Positions 1 to 8,122 of a stretch of 64,000 bases of DNA are shown piece after piece (position 1 is the first letter of the stretch; every line of letters begins with the position of its first letter). A program made the translations under genes and the position numbers. Under the pieces are notes generated by a model. That model was not told the DNA's origin and made no database searches. It saw nothing but the letters and a program-made list of their open reading frames with translations. Source of the stretch: an uncultured bacterium (GTDB lineage: Bacteria; Cyanobacteriota; Vampirovibrionia; Gastranaerophilales; Gastranaerophilaceae); contig CASERN010000011.1 in the NCBI GenBank assembly GCA_949290355.1, positions 795,865 to 859,864 of the forward strand, in the 5' to 3' direction.

Positions 1-257
1 GTACAAGCAATTACAGAGGCTATTATACCGCTTGTGGAACCATTTGTTAAAAAATAGGTATATTTAGTCCCATATATTTTCGAGGCTTTTTCTTGAGCCA
101 ATAAAAGAGCTCTCTCAGGATTATGAGCTTCTGTTTCAGAAATATCATATTTATAAAATTGCCTAAACTTATTAAATAGAAAAAACTTTTGTCCATGAGA
201 CGGAGTCGTAAACAAAAGTTTTTTATTTTTTATTCTCAGTAATTTAACTAAGCTCAT
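1..257 (-). CDS. Orn/Lys/Arg decarboxylase family, N-terminal part (cut by window edge)
   Basis: Reading the minus strand from an ATG at 255-257 gives an 85-residue open frame running off the window. It contains PSHGQ (residues 19-23), in place of the PGHKxG element near the N-terminus of PLP-dependent ornithine/lysine/arginine decarboxylases. It also has YDISE (37-41), matching the family DxTE stretch, and TNGSTSG (71-77), the motif opening the large PLP domain. The family decarboxylates basic amino acids for polyamine synthesis or acid resistance; the substrate cannot be told from this part. The start lies 39 bp after the stop of the PilZ gene on the same strand and has no clear ribosome-binding site. 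A hairpin at 181-223 is inside the coding sequence. Confidence 0.85.
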   Translation of the reverse strand, partial: MSLVKLLRIKNKKLLFTTPSHGQKFFLFNKFRQFYKYDISETEAHNPERALLLAQEKASKIYGTKYTYFLTNGSTSGIIASVIAC

Positions 258-296
258 TTTGTTTTATACTTTCATAAAAATAATTTTTATATGCTT

Positions 297-887
297 TTAC
301 TTATTTTGAATTTCAATACTTCTTTTGCTACAGTATTGAATTAATGTCATTCGATCTTTTGCAACTTTATACTCAAATCTTCCTGACACAGTATACCCAT
401 TATTCTCGTTTTTCTCAATTCTTATTGGACTGAAAAAGCATGAAATAGACTGTTCTTCTGATAAAGGTATAGTAATTTGATATTTACCATCTATATTTAT
501 GTTTTCATTGGTAATAAATTTCATACCACCAGCAGAAATATCAAGAGTAATAATCTTATATTCCTTATTATCCAGAAGTAAACCTAGCTCTTCTTTAAAT
601 TTAATACGGGTATATTGACGTCTTTGCAAAAATCTATGTTTTGCTGGCGTTGCTACTACAATTTTTTTACCCTCAATTTTTTCAGGATATGAATCAAAAT
701 ATAAAGTTCCATGAGTAGTTTGAGTATAAAATTCGCAGTAATTATGACGCATAATCCCACTTGGTTCAAATTCTAATTCAATTGTAAAATATTTTGGTTC
801 TACTTCAGTAATAATGCCTTTATTAGCGCATTTAAAATCTGATGGAACAACAGTGATTTTTCTATTTTTTTCAATTAGTTCTCTCAT
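297..887 (-). CDS. PilZ-domain protein (YcgR-like, c-di-GMP binding)
   Basis: A 196-residue protein. The N-terminal half is a YcgR-type beta domain and the C-terminal half is a PilZ domain with RRQYTR (residues 89-94) and DISAGG (116-121). These are the RxxxR and D/NxSxxG elements that bind cyclic di-GMP in the family. The ATG at 887 is chosen over an upstream in-frame start at 956 because AAGGA lies 7 nt before it. It probably couples c-di-GMP level to surface or motility functions, but the target is not visible here. It sits downstream of two terminators closing the secY operon, so it should have its own promoter. Confidence 0.85.
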   Translation of the reverse strand: MRELIEKNRKITVVPSDFKCANKGIITEVEPKYFTIELEFEPSGIMRHNYCEFYTQTTHGTLYFDSYPEKIEGKKIVVATPAKHRFLQRRQYTRIKFKEELGLLLDNKEYKIITLDISAGGMKFITNENINIDGKYQITIPLSEEQSISCFFSPIRIEKNENNGYTVSGRFEYKVAKDRMTLIQYCSKRSIEIQNK

Positions 888-963
888 AACAATCCTTTTC
901 TTTGCTACTATTCTACAATATATTTTAATTTTTGTCGATATGTTAAGTAAAATCAAAAAAAAA

Positions 964-986
964 GCTCCCCTTATATATTGAGGAGC
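964..986 (-). terminator. Rho-independent terminator (minus strand)
   Basis: GCTCC at 964-968 pairs with GGAGC at 982-986. On the minus strand the hairpin is followed directly by nine T residues. It lies about 100 bp beyond the terminator that follows secY, so it ends either read-through or a separate short transcript. Confidence 0.75.
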
Positions 987-1086
987 AAATACTGAGCAAT
1001 CAGAAGAGTTGAGGATTTACATATATACTATACAAATTTTCTTTAACAAATTCATTGAACTAAATATTAATTATTTACACAAAAAA

Positions 1087-1111
1087 ATAGCCTCTTTTAC
1101 CAAGAGGCTAT
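1087..1111 (-). terminator. Terminator after secY
   Basis: A perfect 10-bp stem (1087-1096 with 1102-1111) with a 5-nt loop is followed by T7 on the minus strand, 18 bp past the secY stop. It closes the rpsE-rpmD-rplO-secY operon. No adk, map or infA follows. Confidence 0.9.
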
Positions 1112-1128
1112 CTTCTTATTTTTTTTAT

Positions 1129-2466
1129 TTATTCTTTTAAGAATGATTCATAATTTCTTGCTAGAAGATGAGTTCTAACTTGGTTAATCAAATCAAGAGC
1201 AACACCTACCATGATTATTAATGAAGTAGCTCCAATCCCTTGTAAAGTTTTAATATTAGTAATATAACTTGCAAGAGAAGGAACTAAAGCAATAATACCA
1301 AGTCCCATAGCTCCAATAAAAGTTGTCTTAGTTAATATTTTATCAAGAGCTTCTGCTGTAGGTCTGCCTGGCTTAATACCAGGAATTGAAGAACCATATT
1401 TTTTCAAGTTATCCGCTATATCTTTTGGCTGCATATTCGGCATAATTGATGCATAGAAAAAGGTTAACGCAACAATTAATAAGAAATATAATACATAATA
1501 TGTTATACCATCAGGACTCAATATTTGATTCAAATGGATAACAACATTTTTTACAGCTTCATTTTTAAAATTAGCTTGTCCAACCAAACTTAATACAGTT
1601 GATGGGAAAAGTAATATTGCTATAGCAAAGATAATTGGCATAACACCACCGGGATTAAGTTTAAACGGAATAAATGAATTCATGCCGCCATATACTTTAT
1701 TCCCAACTTGCCTTTTAGGATTTACAATTATTACTTTTCTAACAGCTTCTTGCATTATTACAATGAATACCATTGCTGCAAAGAATATTAAAAGTAAAAC
1801 TATCAAACCTAATTGCATCATAGAATTATTTGCAACTATCTGAGCTGTTCTTGAGGCATAAATTGGTATCCCTGACAAAATACCTATAAAGATAATCAAA
1901 GAACCACCATTACCAATACCTTTTTCAGTAATAAGCTCCGAAATCCACATAACAAGAACTGAACCAGCTGTTAAAACTACTATAGAACTTATAAAGAACA
2001 TAATAGGGTTAACATTCGGCAAAACTGCTCCTGGTAAGTGATGCAAATACAACATGAAAATTAATGATTGGAATACAGCCAATACAACCGTAAATATACG
2101 TGTGTATTGTGATAATTTTCGTCTACCTGCCTCACCTTCCTCTTTCTGAAGTTTTTCCAAAGATGGAATTACAACAGAAACAAGTTGAATAATAATTGAT
2201 GATGTAATATAAGGTCCAATACCAAGTGCAAATATAGATACTTTTCCTAAAGCACCGCCAGAAAACAAATCAAGAAATCCTATAATATTGTTTCCTTGCG
2301 CTATATTTGAAAATATTTGGTTGTTTATACCAAATAAAGGCATTTGTACACCGAACCTGAATGCTGCAATCATCAAGAAAGTAAAAATAATTTTTTCTTT
2401 TAAGCCTGATGCCTGCCACATTGACATTAAATCATCGGTTGTCGGCATTTTCATTTGTGGTGCCAT
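1129..2466 (-). CDS. secY: Preprotein translocase subunit SecY
   Basis: The central pore subunit of the SecYEG translocon in the inner membrane, 445 residues, the usual length, with ten hydrophobic segments. The N-terminal amphipathic start (MWQASGLKEKIIFTFLMIA), the GGSLIIFIGILSG segment and the C-terminal helices match the family. The start codon shares one base with the stop of rplO (TAATG), showing translational coupling. It is the last gene of its operon; in many bacteria secY is followed by adk, map and infA, which are absent here. Confidence 0.97.
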   Translation of the reverse strand: MAPQMKMPTTDDLMSMWQASGLKEKIIFTFLMIAAFRFGVQMPLFGINNQIFSNIAQGNNIIGFLDLFSGGALGKVSIFALGIGPYITSSIIIQLVSVVIPSLEKLQKEEGEAGRRKLSQYTRIFTVVLAVFQSLIFMLYLHHLPGAVLPNVNPIMFFISSIVVLTAGSVLVMWISELITEKGIGNGGSLIIFIGILSGIPIYASRTAQIVANNSMMQLGLIVLLLIFFAAMVFIVIMQEAVRKVIIVNPKRQVGNKVYGGMNSFIPFKLNPGGVMPIIFAIAILLFPSTVLSLVGQANFKNEAVKNVVIHLNQILSPDGITYYVLYFLLIVALTFFYASIMPNMQPKDIADNLKKYGSSIPGIKPGRPTAEALDKILTKTTFIGAMGLGIIALVPSLASYITNIKTLQGIGATSLIIMVGVALDLINQVRTHLLARNYESFLKE

Positions 2467-2912
2467 TATACTAACTCAACCTTTCCGCCTGCTTTTTCAA
2501 TTTTTTCTTTTGCTGATGGTGTTACATAACAAGCTTTTACAGTAATTGCATCTTTTAATTCGCCATTACCTAAAACTCTTAAACCAACACAAGATGGATG
2601 AACTCTGCCAGCTTCTTTAAGAATTTCTAAAGAAACTTCTTTCATACCATATTGAGAAATTCTACCAACATTAATTGCAGCATATTTTAATTGGTTAATA
2701 AGTTTGAAACCTTTTAATTTTGGCATTTGTCTGTAACCAGGCATTTGACCACCTTCGAAACCTCTTTTAGCAGAGCTTCCTGAACGCTGTCCTTCACCAT
2801 TATGTCCGCGGCAAGAAGTTTTACCTCTACCAGATGAACGGCCTCTGCCAACTCTTTTAATTTTATGTGTAGCACCTTCTGCAGGTCTTAAATCTTCTAA
2901 TGTAATTGTCAT
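2466..2912 (-). CDS. rplO: 50S ribosomal protein L15
   Basis: 148 residues, the usual length. The N-terminal Gly/Arg-rich region (KRVGRGRSSGRGKTSCRGH) is the rRNA-binding extension typical of L15, and the C-terminal globular domain is complete. The ATG at 2912 is preferred to an in-frame start at 2951 because AGGAAA lies 7 nt upstream and the family begins MTxxLxxLRPA. It overlaps secY by one base. Confidence 0.96.
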   Translation of the reverse strand: MTITLEDLRPAEGATHKIKRVGRGRSSGRGKTSCRGHNGEGQRSGSSAKRGFEGGQMPGYRQMPKLKGFKLINQLKYAAINVGRISQYGMKEVSLEILKEAGRVHPSCVGLRVLGNGELKDAITVKACYVTPSAKEKIEKAGGKVELV

Positions 2913-2963
2913 TTTAATTTCCTTTCTTATTACTCGCTTTCGCTTCCGCAATCAAGAAAAACA

Positions 2964-2982
2964 GAGGTCTTAATTTGACCTC
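2964..2982 (-). other. Intercistronic hairpin between rpmD and rplO
   Basis: GAGGTC at 2964-2969 pairs with GACCTC at 2977-2982 (6 bp, 7-nt loop). On the minus strand it is followed by TGTTTTTCTT, a weak terminator shape. It may reduce read-through from rpmD to rplO, but the T-run is interrupted. Confidence 0.4.
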
Positions 2983-2990
2983 ATGTCTTC

Positions 2991-3182
2991 TTATTCTACT
3001 ATTTCAACTAAATGAGGCACTTTATTTACCATACCTAAAATAGTTGCACTGTTGTAATGCTCTACAACTTGATTTTGTTTAGTTAAGCCTAATCCTGCTA
3101 CAACTCTACGTTGCTTTTCAGATGCACCGATAAGGCTTTTAACAAGTTTAATTTTTATTTGTTTTAATTCTGTTTTTGCCAT
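2991..3182 (-). CDS. rpmD: 50S ribosomal protein L30
   Basis: 63 residues, typical for bacterial L30, with the conserved LVKSLIGASEKQRRVVAGLGL and a C-terminal HLVEIVE. AAGGAT lies upstream of the ATG. It sits between rpsE and rplO, the standard order. Confidence 0.96.
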   Translation of the reverse strand: MAKTELKQIKIKLVKSLIGASEKQRRVVAGLGLTKQNQVVEHYNSATILGMVNKVPHLVEIVE

Positions 3183-3241
3183 TTTTATTATCCTTTTTTT
3201 AATTTATTTTTTCTCTAACTTACTGTCAATAACCGAAGTGA

Positions 3242-3883
3242 TTAATTTAACAATTCAGCCATTGTTAAGCCGCGTTTTTTAGCAACCTCTGAAAATGGAG
3301 TAAGAGCTCTCAAAGCTTCCAAAGTAGCATTTGCAGCATTAAGAGGAGCTTTTGATCCTAATGATTTTGCCAAGATATTTTCGATACCTGCAAGTTCAAG
3401 AACTAAGCGAACTGCACCACCTGCAATAATACCAGTACCTTGAGAAGCTGGTTTTAACATAACAGCTCCAGCACCTGAACGTCCTGTAATAGGATGAGGA
3501 ATAGTTGTTTTAAAAATAGGTACAGTAATAAGATTTTTTCTACCATCAGCAATAGCTTTTTGAATTGCGATGATAACTTCTGCAGCCTTAGCGCAACCAA
3601 CACCAACTTGGCCTTTTTTGTTTCCAACAATAACAATTGCTCTAAAGCTTAATTTTTTACCACCTTTTACAACTTTTGTTACACGGCTGATTTGAACAAC
3701 ACGTTCAATCCATTCAGATTGAGGTTTTTCTTCAGTTGTTTCAATTTTTTGTTTTTTACCACGTCCGCGTCTTGAACGAACAGGTTTTTCTTCAACAGCT
3801 TCTTCTGTAGTAGTTTCAGCTTTTTCTTCAACTGCTGCAACTTCTTCTACTACTGCCATTTCTTCTTTGTTTTCTAAATCCAT
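3242..3883 (-). CDS. rpsE: 30S ribosomal protein S5 with an acidic N-terminal extension
   Basis: 213 residues, clearly longer than the roughly 165-175 of common S5. The S5 core starts near residue 58 ([20 protein letters not shown]), followed by [10 protein letters not shown]; both stretches read like the cyanobacterial version. Before it are about 55 extra residues, first Glu/Val-rich and then an Arg/Lys-rich patch ([11 protein letters not shown]). The start is set by AAAGG a few bases upstream; no later ATG precedes the core. It is the first gene of its transcript, whereas rplR normally precedes it. Confidence 0.94.
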   Translation of the reverse strand: MDLENKEEMAVVEEVAAVEEKAETTTEEAVEEKPVRSRRGRGKKQKIETTEEKPQSEWIERVVQISRVTKVVKGGKKLSFRAIVIVGNKKGQVGVGCAKAAEVIIAIQKAIADGRKNLITVPIFKTTIPHPITGRSGAGAVMLKPASQGTGIIAGGAVRLVLELAGIENILAKSLGSKAPLNAANATLEALRALTPFSEVAKKRGLTMAELLN

Positions 3884-3962
3884 TGATTTTTACCTTTCAT
3901 ATTAGTTTTACAATTCTATATATACCGAATATACCAAAATAAAGCTATTTAAAGCCTATGGT

Positions 3963-3991
3963 AAAATATTCGTGAGTAACTTTTCTGACAA
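3963..3991 (-). promoter_or_regulatory. Sigma70-type promoter of the rpsE operon
   Basis: On the minus strand TTGTCA (3986-3991) and TATTTT (3963-3968) are separated by exactly 17 bp, about 80 bp before the rpsE start. This supports a transcript starting at rpsE rather than read-through from the upstream gene. Confidence 0.6.
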
Positions 3992-4004
3992 GAATTATAA
4001 TAAC

Positions 4005-4046
4005 AACAAAAAGATTACAATGCAAGTGCTTTGTAATCTTTTTGTT
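4005..4046 (-). terminator. Strong terminator after the phosphohexomutase gene
   Basis: A 16-bp perfect stem (4005-4020 with 4031-4046) with T-rich flanks on both strands. It ends the minus-strand phosphohexomutase transcript 56 bp past its stop and insulates the rpsE promoter. Confidence 0.85.
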
Positions 4047-4101
4047 ATTTTTTTTAATTATCATAATAAATAATTATAGTATTACATTTTATAAAATTTT
4101 G

Positions 4102-5550
4102 TTATTTTAATATATTTTCCAAAGTATTTATCATACAAGATTTGAATTTTTCACATTCATCTTTATTTTTTGCTTCAAAACGCAAAGTGAACACAGGTTC
4201 TGTATTACTTTGTCTAATCAGTGCAAAACCTCCATCGAAGACAATTCGCATACCATCAAGAGTAATAATTTCTTTTATATCAGAACCAAACATATTCTTA
4301 TCTGCTTCAACACATTGTTTGAATTTTTCAAGAACTTCTTTTTTTCTCTCATTTGGGCATGGGAAACGAACTTCTGGAGAAGAACAAACTTCATCAAAAG
4401 GTTTTAACATATCGGATATTTTAAAATTAGGATTAACTTTTTTGTGCTTTGAAATAATTTCAATAATTCTACATCCTGCGTAAATGGCATCATCGAATCC
4501 GTAATATCTGTCTTTAAAGAATGTGTGTCCACTCATTTCTCCTGCAAGCAAGGCATTTGTTTCTTTCATTTTATCCTTAATATAACCATGTCCTGTTTTG
4601 CACATAACAGCATTACCACCAAGTTTATTAATTTGATCATAAAGAACTTGTGAACACTTGACCTCACTTACAACAGTTGGACAAGTGCCAGTTTTTTTAC
4701 AGTCTTCAATTAAGTCCATTGCATAAATTAGGAGTAATTTATCACCGGTCAAGAATTTACCGTCTTCATCAATTATACCAATCCTGTCGCTATCACCATC
4801 ATATGCAATCCCGATGTCGGCGTTATTTTCTTTTACAACTTCTTTTAAAGTATCCAAAGTTTTTTCAACACTCGGGTTTGGATGGTGATTAGGGAAATTC
4901 CCATCCGGTTTTGAGAATAATTCTATAACATCACAACCAAGTAATTTATATAATTGAGGTCCGACAACACCACCTGTAGCATTTGCGCTGTCAACTACAA
5001 CTTTAACACCTACTCCAATATTCCCAAACCTACTTTCCATATCGTTTATATAATTAGGAATAATGTTATATTCTTTTACACTACCTTTTGTTTTTGATTT
5101 TTCTTTATTATTCATAAATTCTTTAAAAGTAAATTCTTTTACTTCAGCAATTTGTTTTTCAGTCAAAGTACGCTTATTAAAAGTCATCTTTAAACCGTTA
5201 TATTCTTTAGGGTTATGACTAGCGGTAATAATTGCTGCAGCAGTGATATCATATCCAGGGATTCCAACTACTTCAGAGTAATAACCAATTGGAGTTGGAG
5301 CTAAACCTAGATGAATAACATTAGCACCAGTCGAAATAATTCCTTCTGTCAAAGCATCCTCTAAAGATTTTGAATGTAATCTTGCATCCCTTGTTATAGT
5401 AATCCATATATCTTTTTCTGATTTATTTGAATGTTTTTTTAACCAATCAACAAATCCTATACCTATTTTGTAGTATAACTCTTCGGTTATATCATCACCG
5501 TATATCCCTCTAATATCATTTTTGCCAAAGGCGTGTTCATATTTTTTCAT
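4102..5550 (-). CDS. Phosphomannomutase/phosphoglucomutase
   Basis: 482 residues of the alpha-D-phosphohexomutase family, interconverting hexose 1- and 6-phosphates for sugar-nucleotide and envelope synthesis. Visible motifs are the phosphoserine loop TASHNP (Ser111), the Mg-binding DGDSDR (251-256), the sugar-binding GEMSGH (337-342) and the C-terminal phosphate-binding SNTEP. GGGGAG lies about 9 nt before the ATG. Mannose or glucose preference cannot be decided by eye. It is a single-gene transcript ended by the 4005-4046 hairpin and divergent from the next gene. Confidence 0.93.
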   Translation of the reverse strand: MKKYEHAFGKNDIRGIYGDDITEELYYKIGIGFVDWLKKHSNKSEKDIWITITRDARLHSKSLEDALTEGIISTGANVIHLGLAPTPIGYYSEVVGIPGYDITAAAIITASHNPKEYNGLKMTFNKRTLTEKQIAEVKEFTFKEFMNNKEKSKTKGSVKEYNIIPNYINDMESRFGNIGVGVKVVVDSANATGGVVGPQLYKLLGCDVIELFSKPDGNFPNHHPNPSVEKTLDTLKEVVKENNADIGIAYDGDSDRIGIIDEDGKFLTGDKLLLIYAMDLIEDCKKTGTCPTVVSEVKCSQVLYDQINKLGGNAVMCKTGHGYIKDKMKETNALLAGEMSGHTFFKDRYYGFDDAIYAGCRIIEIISKHKKVNPNFKISDMLKPFDEVCSSPEVRFPCPNERKKEVLEKFKQCVEADKNMFGSDIKEIITLDGMRIVFDGGFALIRQSNTEPVFTLRFEAKNKDECEKFKSCMINTLENILK

Positions 5551-5577
5551 AAAAAGTTCTCCCCTAATTAATTATTG

Positions 5578-5583
5578 TATAAT
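5578..5583 (+). promoter_or_regulatory. -10 box of a leaderless promoter
   Basis: TATAAT ends 6 nt before the ATG at 5590 and no Shine-Dalgarno sequence is present. Transcription would begin at or next to the start codon. The -35 region is weak. Confidence 0.55.
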
Positions 5584-5589
5584 TATAAC

Positions 5590-6471
5590 ATGAAAAAATT
5601 TCTCAAATCATTAAGCAATAATGAATTTTTTGCAGCTTGGATATTTATTTTACCGGCTTTATTGGGGACGTTTATATTTATTGTTATACCTGTATTTTGC
5701 TCATTCGGATTGAGCTTTGCAAAATGGGATTTATTAAATCCAATAAAATTCGTTGGTTTTGACAATTATATTGAAATTTTTTCAGAACCTCTATTTTATA
5801 AAATATTAATTAATACTATAGTTTTTGCAATATCTACATCCGTTTTAGGTGTTATTATCCCTTTAATACTTGCTTGCATTCTTAATTCAAAAATCAGAGG
5901 GGCAGAATTTTACAAAACAGCCTATTTTTTACCGTTTATTACTCCTATGATTGTAATTGGAGTTGTATGGGAATGGATTTTTGATCCAAATATAGGATTA
6001 CTAAATCACATATTGCACTTACACATAAATTGGCTATATGATACACATTATGCAATGCCGGCAATGATTATTGTGTCTGTTTGGAAATTAATAGGGTATA
6101 ACATGATAATTTTTTTAGCATCATTATCAGGGATATCGCAAAGCATGTTCGAAGCTGCAAAAATTGATGGAGCTAATTCTTTTCAAACATTCAAAAATGT
6201 AACAATTCCGCTACTATCCCCTACAATATTTTTTGTAGTCATAATTACTGCAATAAGTTCATTTCAAGTCTTTGATTTAATATACCTTATGACTCAAGGA
6301 GGACCATTAGATAGCACAAATGTACTTGTATATGCTATATACAAAAATGCTTTTGAATACTTCAATGTGGGTAAAGCTTCAGCAATTGCATATATTTTAT
6401 TTATTATAATTCTTGCACTTACTCTTGTGCAATGGCATTTTCGTAAAAAACTTGTGTACAACGAAGATTAA
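5590..6471 (+). CDS. Sugar ABC transporter permease (MalF/UgpA type)
   Basis: 293 residues with about six membrane segments and the EAA loop (EAAKIDGANSFQTFKNVTIP) that docks with the ATPase. It would form half of an inner-membrane importer for a carbohydrate or related solute. ATG 5590 is preferred to an upstream start at 5575 because a TATAAT box lies between the two. Neither a partner permease, a binding protein nor an ATPase is adjacent; a different permease pair lies at 41.8-43.5 kb. The substrate is unknown. Confidence 0.88.
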   Translation: MKKFLKSLSNNEFFAAWIFILPALLGTFIFIVIPVFCSFGLSFAKWDLLNPIKFVGFDNYIEIFSEPLFYKILINTIVFAISTSVLGVIIPLILACILNSKIRGAEFYKTAYFLPFITPMIVIGVVWEWIFDPNIGLLNHILHLHINWLYDTHYAMPAMIIVSVWKLIGYNMIIFLASLSGISQSMFEAAKIDGANSFQTFKNVTIPLLSPTIFFVVIITAISSFQVFDLIYLMTQGGPLDSTNVLVYAIYKNAFEYFNVGKASAIAYILFIIILALTLVQWHFRKKLVYNED

Positions 6472-6575
6472 AAAAGTAAACTATTGTTACAAAATTAAAA
6501 ATTTTCCTAAAGATTAATATAAAAATTACCGTATACACAACTAAGGTTAGAAATCTAAAATTGGGAGTGTATCTA

Positions 6576-6716
6576 ATGTACGAAAAATTAAAAGACGAAA
6601 AACTTATAGTTGAAATATCAAACTTAGTTGAAAATGTTGAAAATATTGAAGCAGATATTGATGCTTATTGTGAATTTATGAAAGGTGTAATTTTAAATAC
6701 ATCAGGATTAAACTAA
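6576..6716 (+). CDS. Small acidic hypothetical protein (46 aa)
   Basis: A 46-codon frame (MYEKLKDEK ... ILNTSGLN) preceded by GGGAG at a proper distance. Predicted to be helical and acidic, without Cys-rich or membrane motifs. I do not recognise it. The Shine-Dalgarno site and its place in an otherwise empty interval make it a likely real gene. Confidence 0.55.
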   Translation: MYEKLKDEKLIVEISNLVENVENIEADIDAYCEFMKGVILNTSGLN

Positions 6717-6745
6717 TCAGCTAATGAAAAATATTTTTAATAGAT

Positions 6746-6751
6746 TATATT
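6746..6751 (+). promoter_or_regulatory. -10 box of a leaderless promoter
   Basis: TATATT ends 6 nt before the ATG at 6758; no ribosome-binding site lies between. ATGAAA 16 bp upstream could be the -35. Confidence 0.45.
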
Positions 6752-6757
6752 AATACT

Positions 6758-8122
6758 ATGAAAATTTTAATACTAGGAGGCGTTGCTGCTGGTGCAAAAG
6801 CTGCTGCTAAAGCAAGAAGGCTACTACCAGAAGCAATTATAAATTTGTATACAGAAGATACGCATGTATCTTATTCAGCATGTGGATTGCCATATTTTAT
6901 TGAGGGAAATTTTGAGGACTACAGATTACTGCTAGTTCGCTCTCCTCAAGAGTTTGAAGCAAAAAATATACATATACATCTAAAACATAGAGCTGTCAAA
7001 ATTATACCTGAATCAAAGCAGGTATTGATACAGGATTTGGAATCTCAAAAAGCTTTTTTGGCAGAATATGACAAATTAATTATTGCTATTGGTGCAAGAC
7101 CGATACTTCCTAAGATTAAAAATATTAATTTACCAAATGTATTCACACTTAGAAAAATTGAAGATGGTATTGCAATCAAAGAAAAACTTTTAAAATCAAA
7201 ACATGCAACAATAGTAGGCGGTGGTTATATTGGAATGGAGCTTTTAGAAGCTTTCGTTAAACAAAATGTAAAAACAACTTTATGTGAATACTCACCTCAT
7301 GTTATGAGCTTTTTTGATGATGATATGACTATACTTATTGAAAAACAATTAGATTCAATAAACAACAACAGATTTGAAATTCTTACATCAGAACTTGTAA
7401 CAGAATTCTCAGGAGATGCCAATGGGGTAAACGGTGTTACAACCGGTTCTGGGAAAAACTTTGAAACAGACATGGTAGTTATATGCACAGGAGTTACCCC
7501 GAATGTAGAAATTGCAAAAGAAGCAGGAATCGAAATTGGAGTAACAGGAGCAATAAAAGTTAATGAAAAAATGGAGACAAATATAAAAGATATATATGCC
7601 TGTGGTGATTGTGTTGAAGAAAATTTAGTTATATCTAATTCTAAAATATGGATGCCACTTGGTTCGAATGCAAATAAAGAAGGAAGAACAGCTGCAATCA
7701 ATGCCTGCGGCGGCGAAGACAATTTTGACGGAGTATTAGGTTCTGCTGTTACAAGATGTTTGAATTTAACCATGTCTATGACAGGTTTATCCGAAAAAAA
7801 AGCAACAATGCTTGGATATACTCCAGTATCAGCTATAGTTACAAAAAACGATAAAGTTGGATATATGCCTGATGTAAACAACATTACATTAAAATTAATA
7901 GCAGATTATGAGTCTGGATTAATCTTAGGAGCTCAAGCTGTCGGCGCAGGAGATGCAGATAAACGTATAAATGCCCTTACAGCAGCCTTATTAAGCAAAA
8001 TGACAGTAAAACAATTTTATAAAAATGACCTAACATATGCTCCGCCTTTTTCTCCTACAATTGATCCGCTATTGAATGCAGCACAAATTTTACTTGGGAA
8101 AATCAAACAGAAAGAAGATTAG
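6758..8122 (+). CDS. FAD-dependent pyridine nucleotide-disulfide oxidoreductase (CoA-disulfide reductase/NADH oxidase family)
   Basis: 454 residues: an N-terminal FAD fold (LILGGVAAGAKAA), a single redox cysteine in YSACGLPYF (Cys42), an NAD-binding GGGYIGMEL near residue 155, the ATP-like FAD motif IYACGDC, and a C-terminal dimerisation domain. The single-cysteine arrangement is that of CoA-disulfide reductase, NADH oxidase and NADH peroxidase, which act in thiol balance and oxygen or peroxide removal. Which reaction applies cannot be read from sequence. Its 3' end overlaps the convergent next gene by 20 bp. Confidence 0.9.
   Translation: MKILILGGVAAGAKAAAKARRLLPEAIINLYTEDTHVSYSACGLPYFIEGNFEDYRLLLVRSPQEFEAKNIHIHLKHRAVKIIPESKQVLIQDLESQKAFLAEYDKLIIAIGARPILPKIKNINLPNVFTLRKIEDGIAIKEKLLKSKHATIVGGGYIGMELLEAFVKQNVKTTLCEYSPHVMSFFDDDMTILIEKQLDSINNNRFEILTSELVTEFSGDANGVNGVTTGSGKNFETDMVVICTGVTPNVEIAKEAGIEIGVTGAIKVNEKMETNIKDIYACGDCVEENLVISNSKIWMPLGSNANKEGRTAAINACGGEDNFDGVLGSAVTRCLNLTMSMTGLSEKKATMLGYTPVSAIVTKNDKVGYMPDVNNITLKLIADYESGLILGAQAVGAGDADKRINALTAALLSKMTVKQFYKNDLTYAPPFSPTIDPLLNAAQILLGKIKQKED

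Noticed and set aside
1-57. Plus-strand open frame ending in TAG, looking like the 3' end of a gene
   Set aside because: The minus strand of the same bases encodes the conserved NGSTSG region of the decarboxylase; the plus frame is a shadow.
181-223. 12-bp hairpin with T-run resembling a terminator
   Set aside because: It lies inside the decarboxylase coding sequence on the minus strand, with the protein motifs continuing on both sides.
7297-7884. 195-codon minus-strand frame inside the CoA-disulfide-reductase-type gene
   Set aside because: The plus strand carries all flavoprotein motifs through this stretch; the antisense frame has no start signal.
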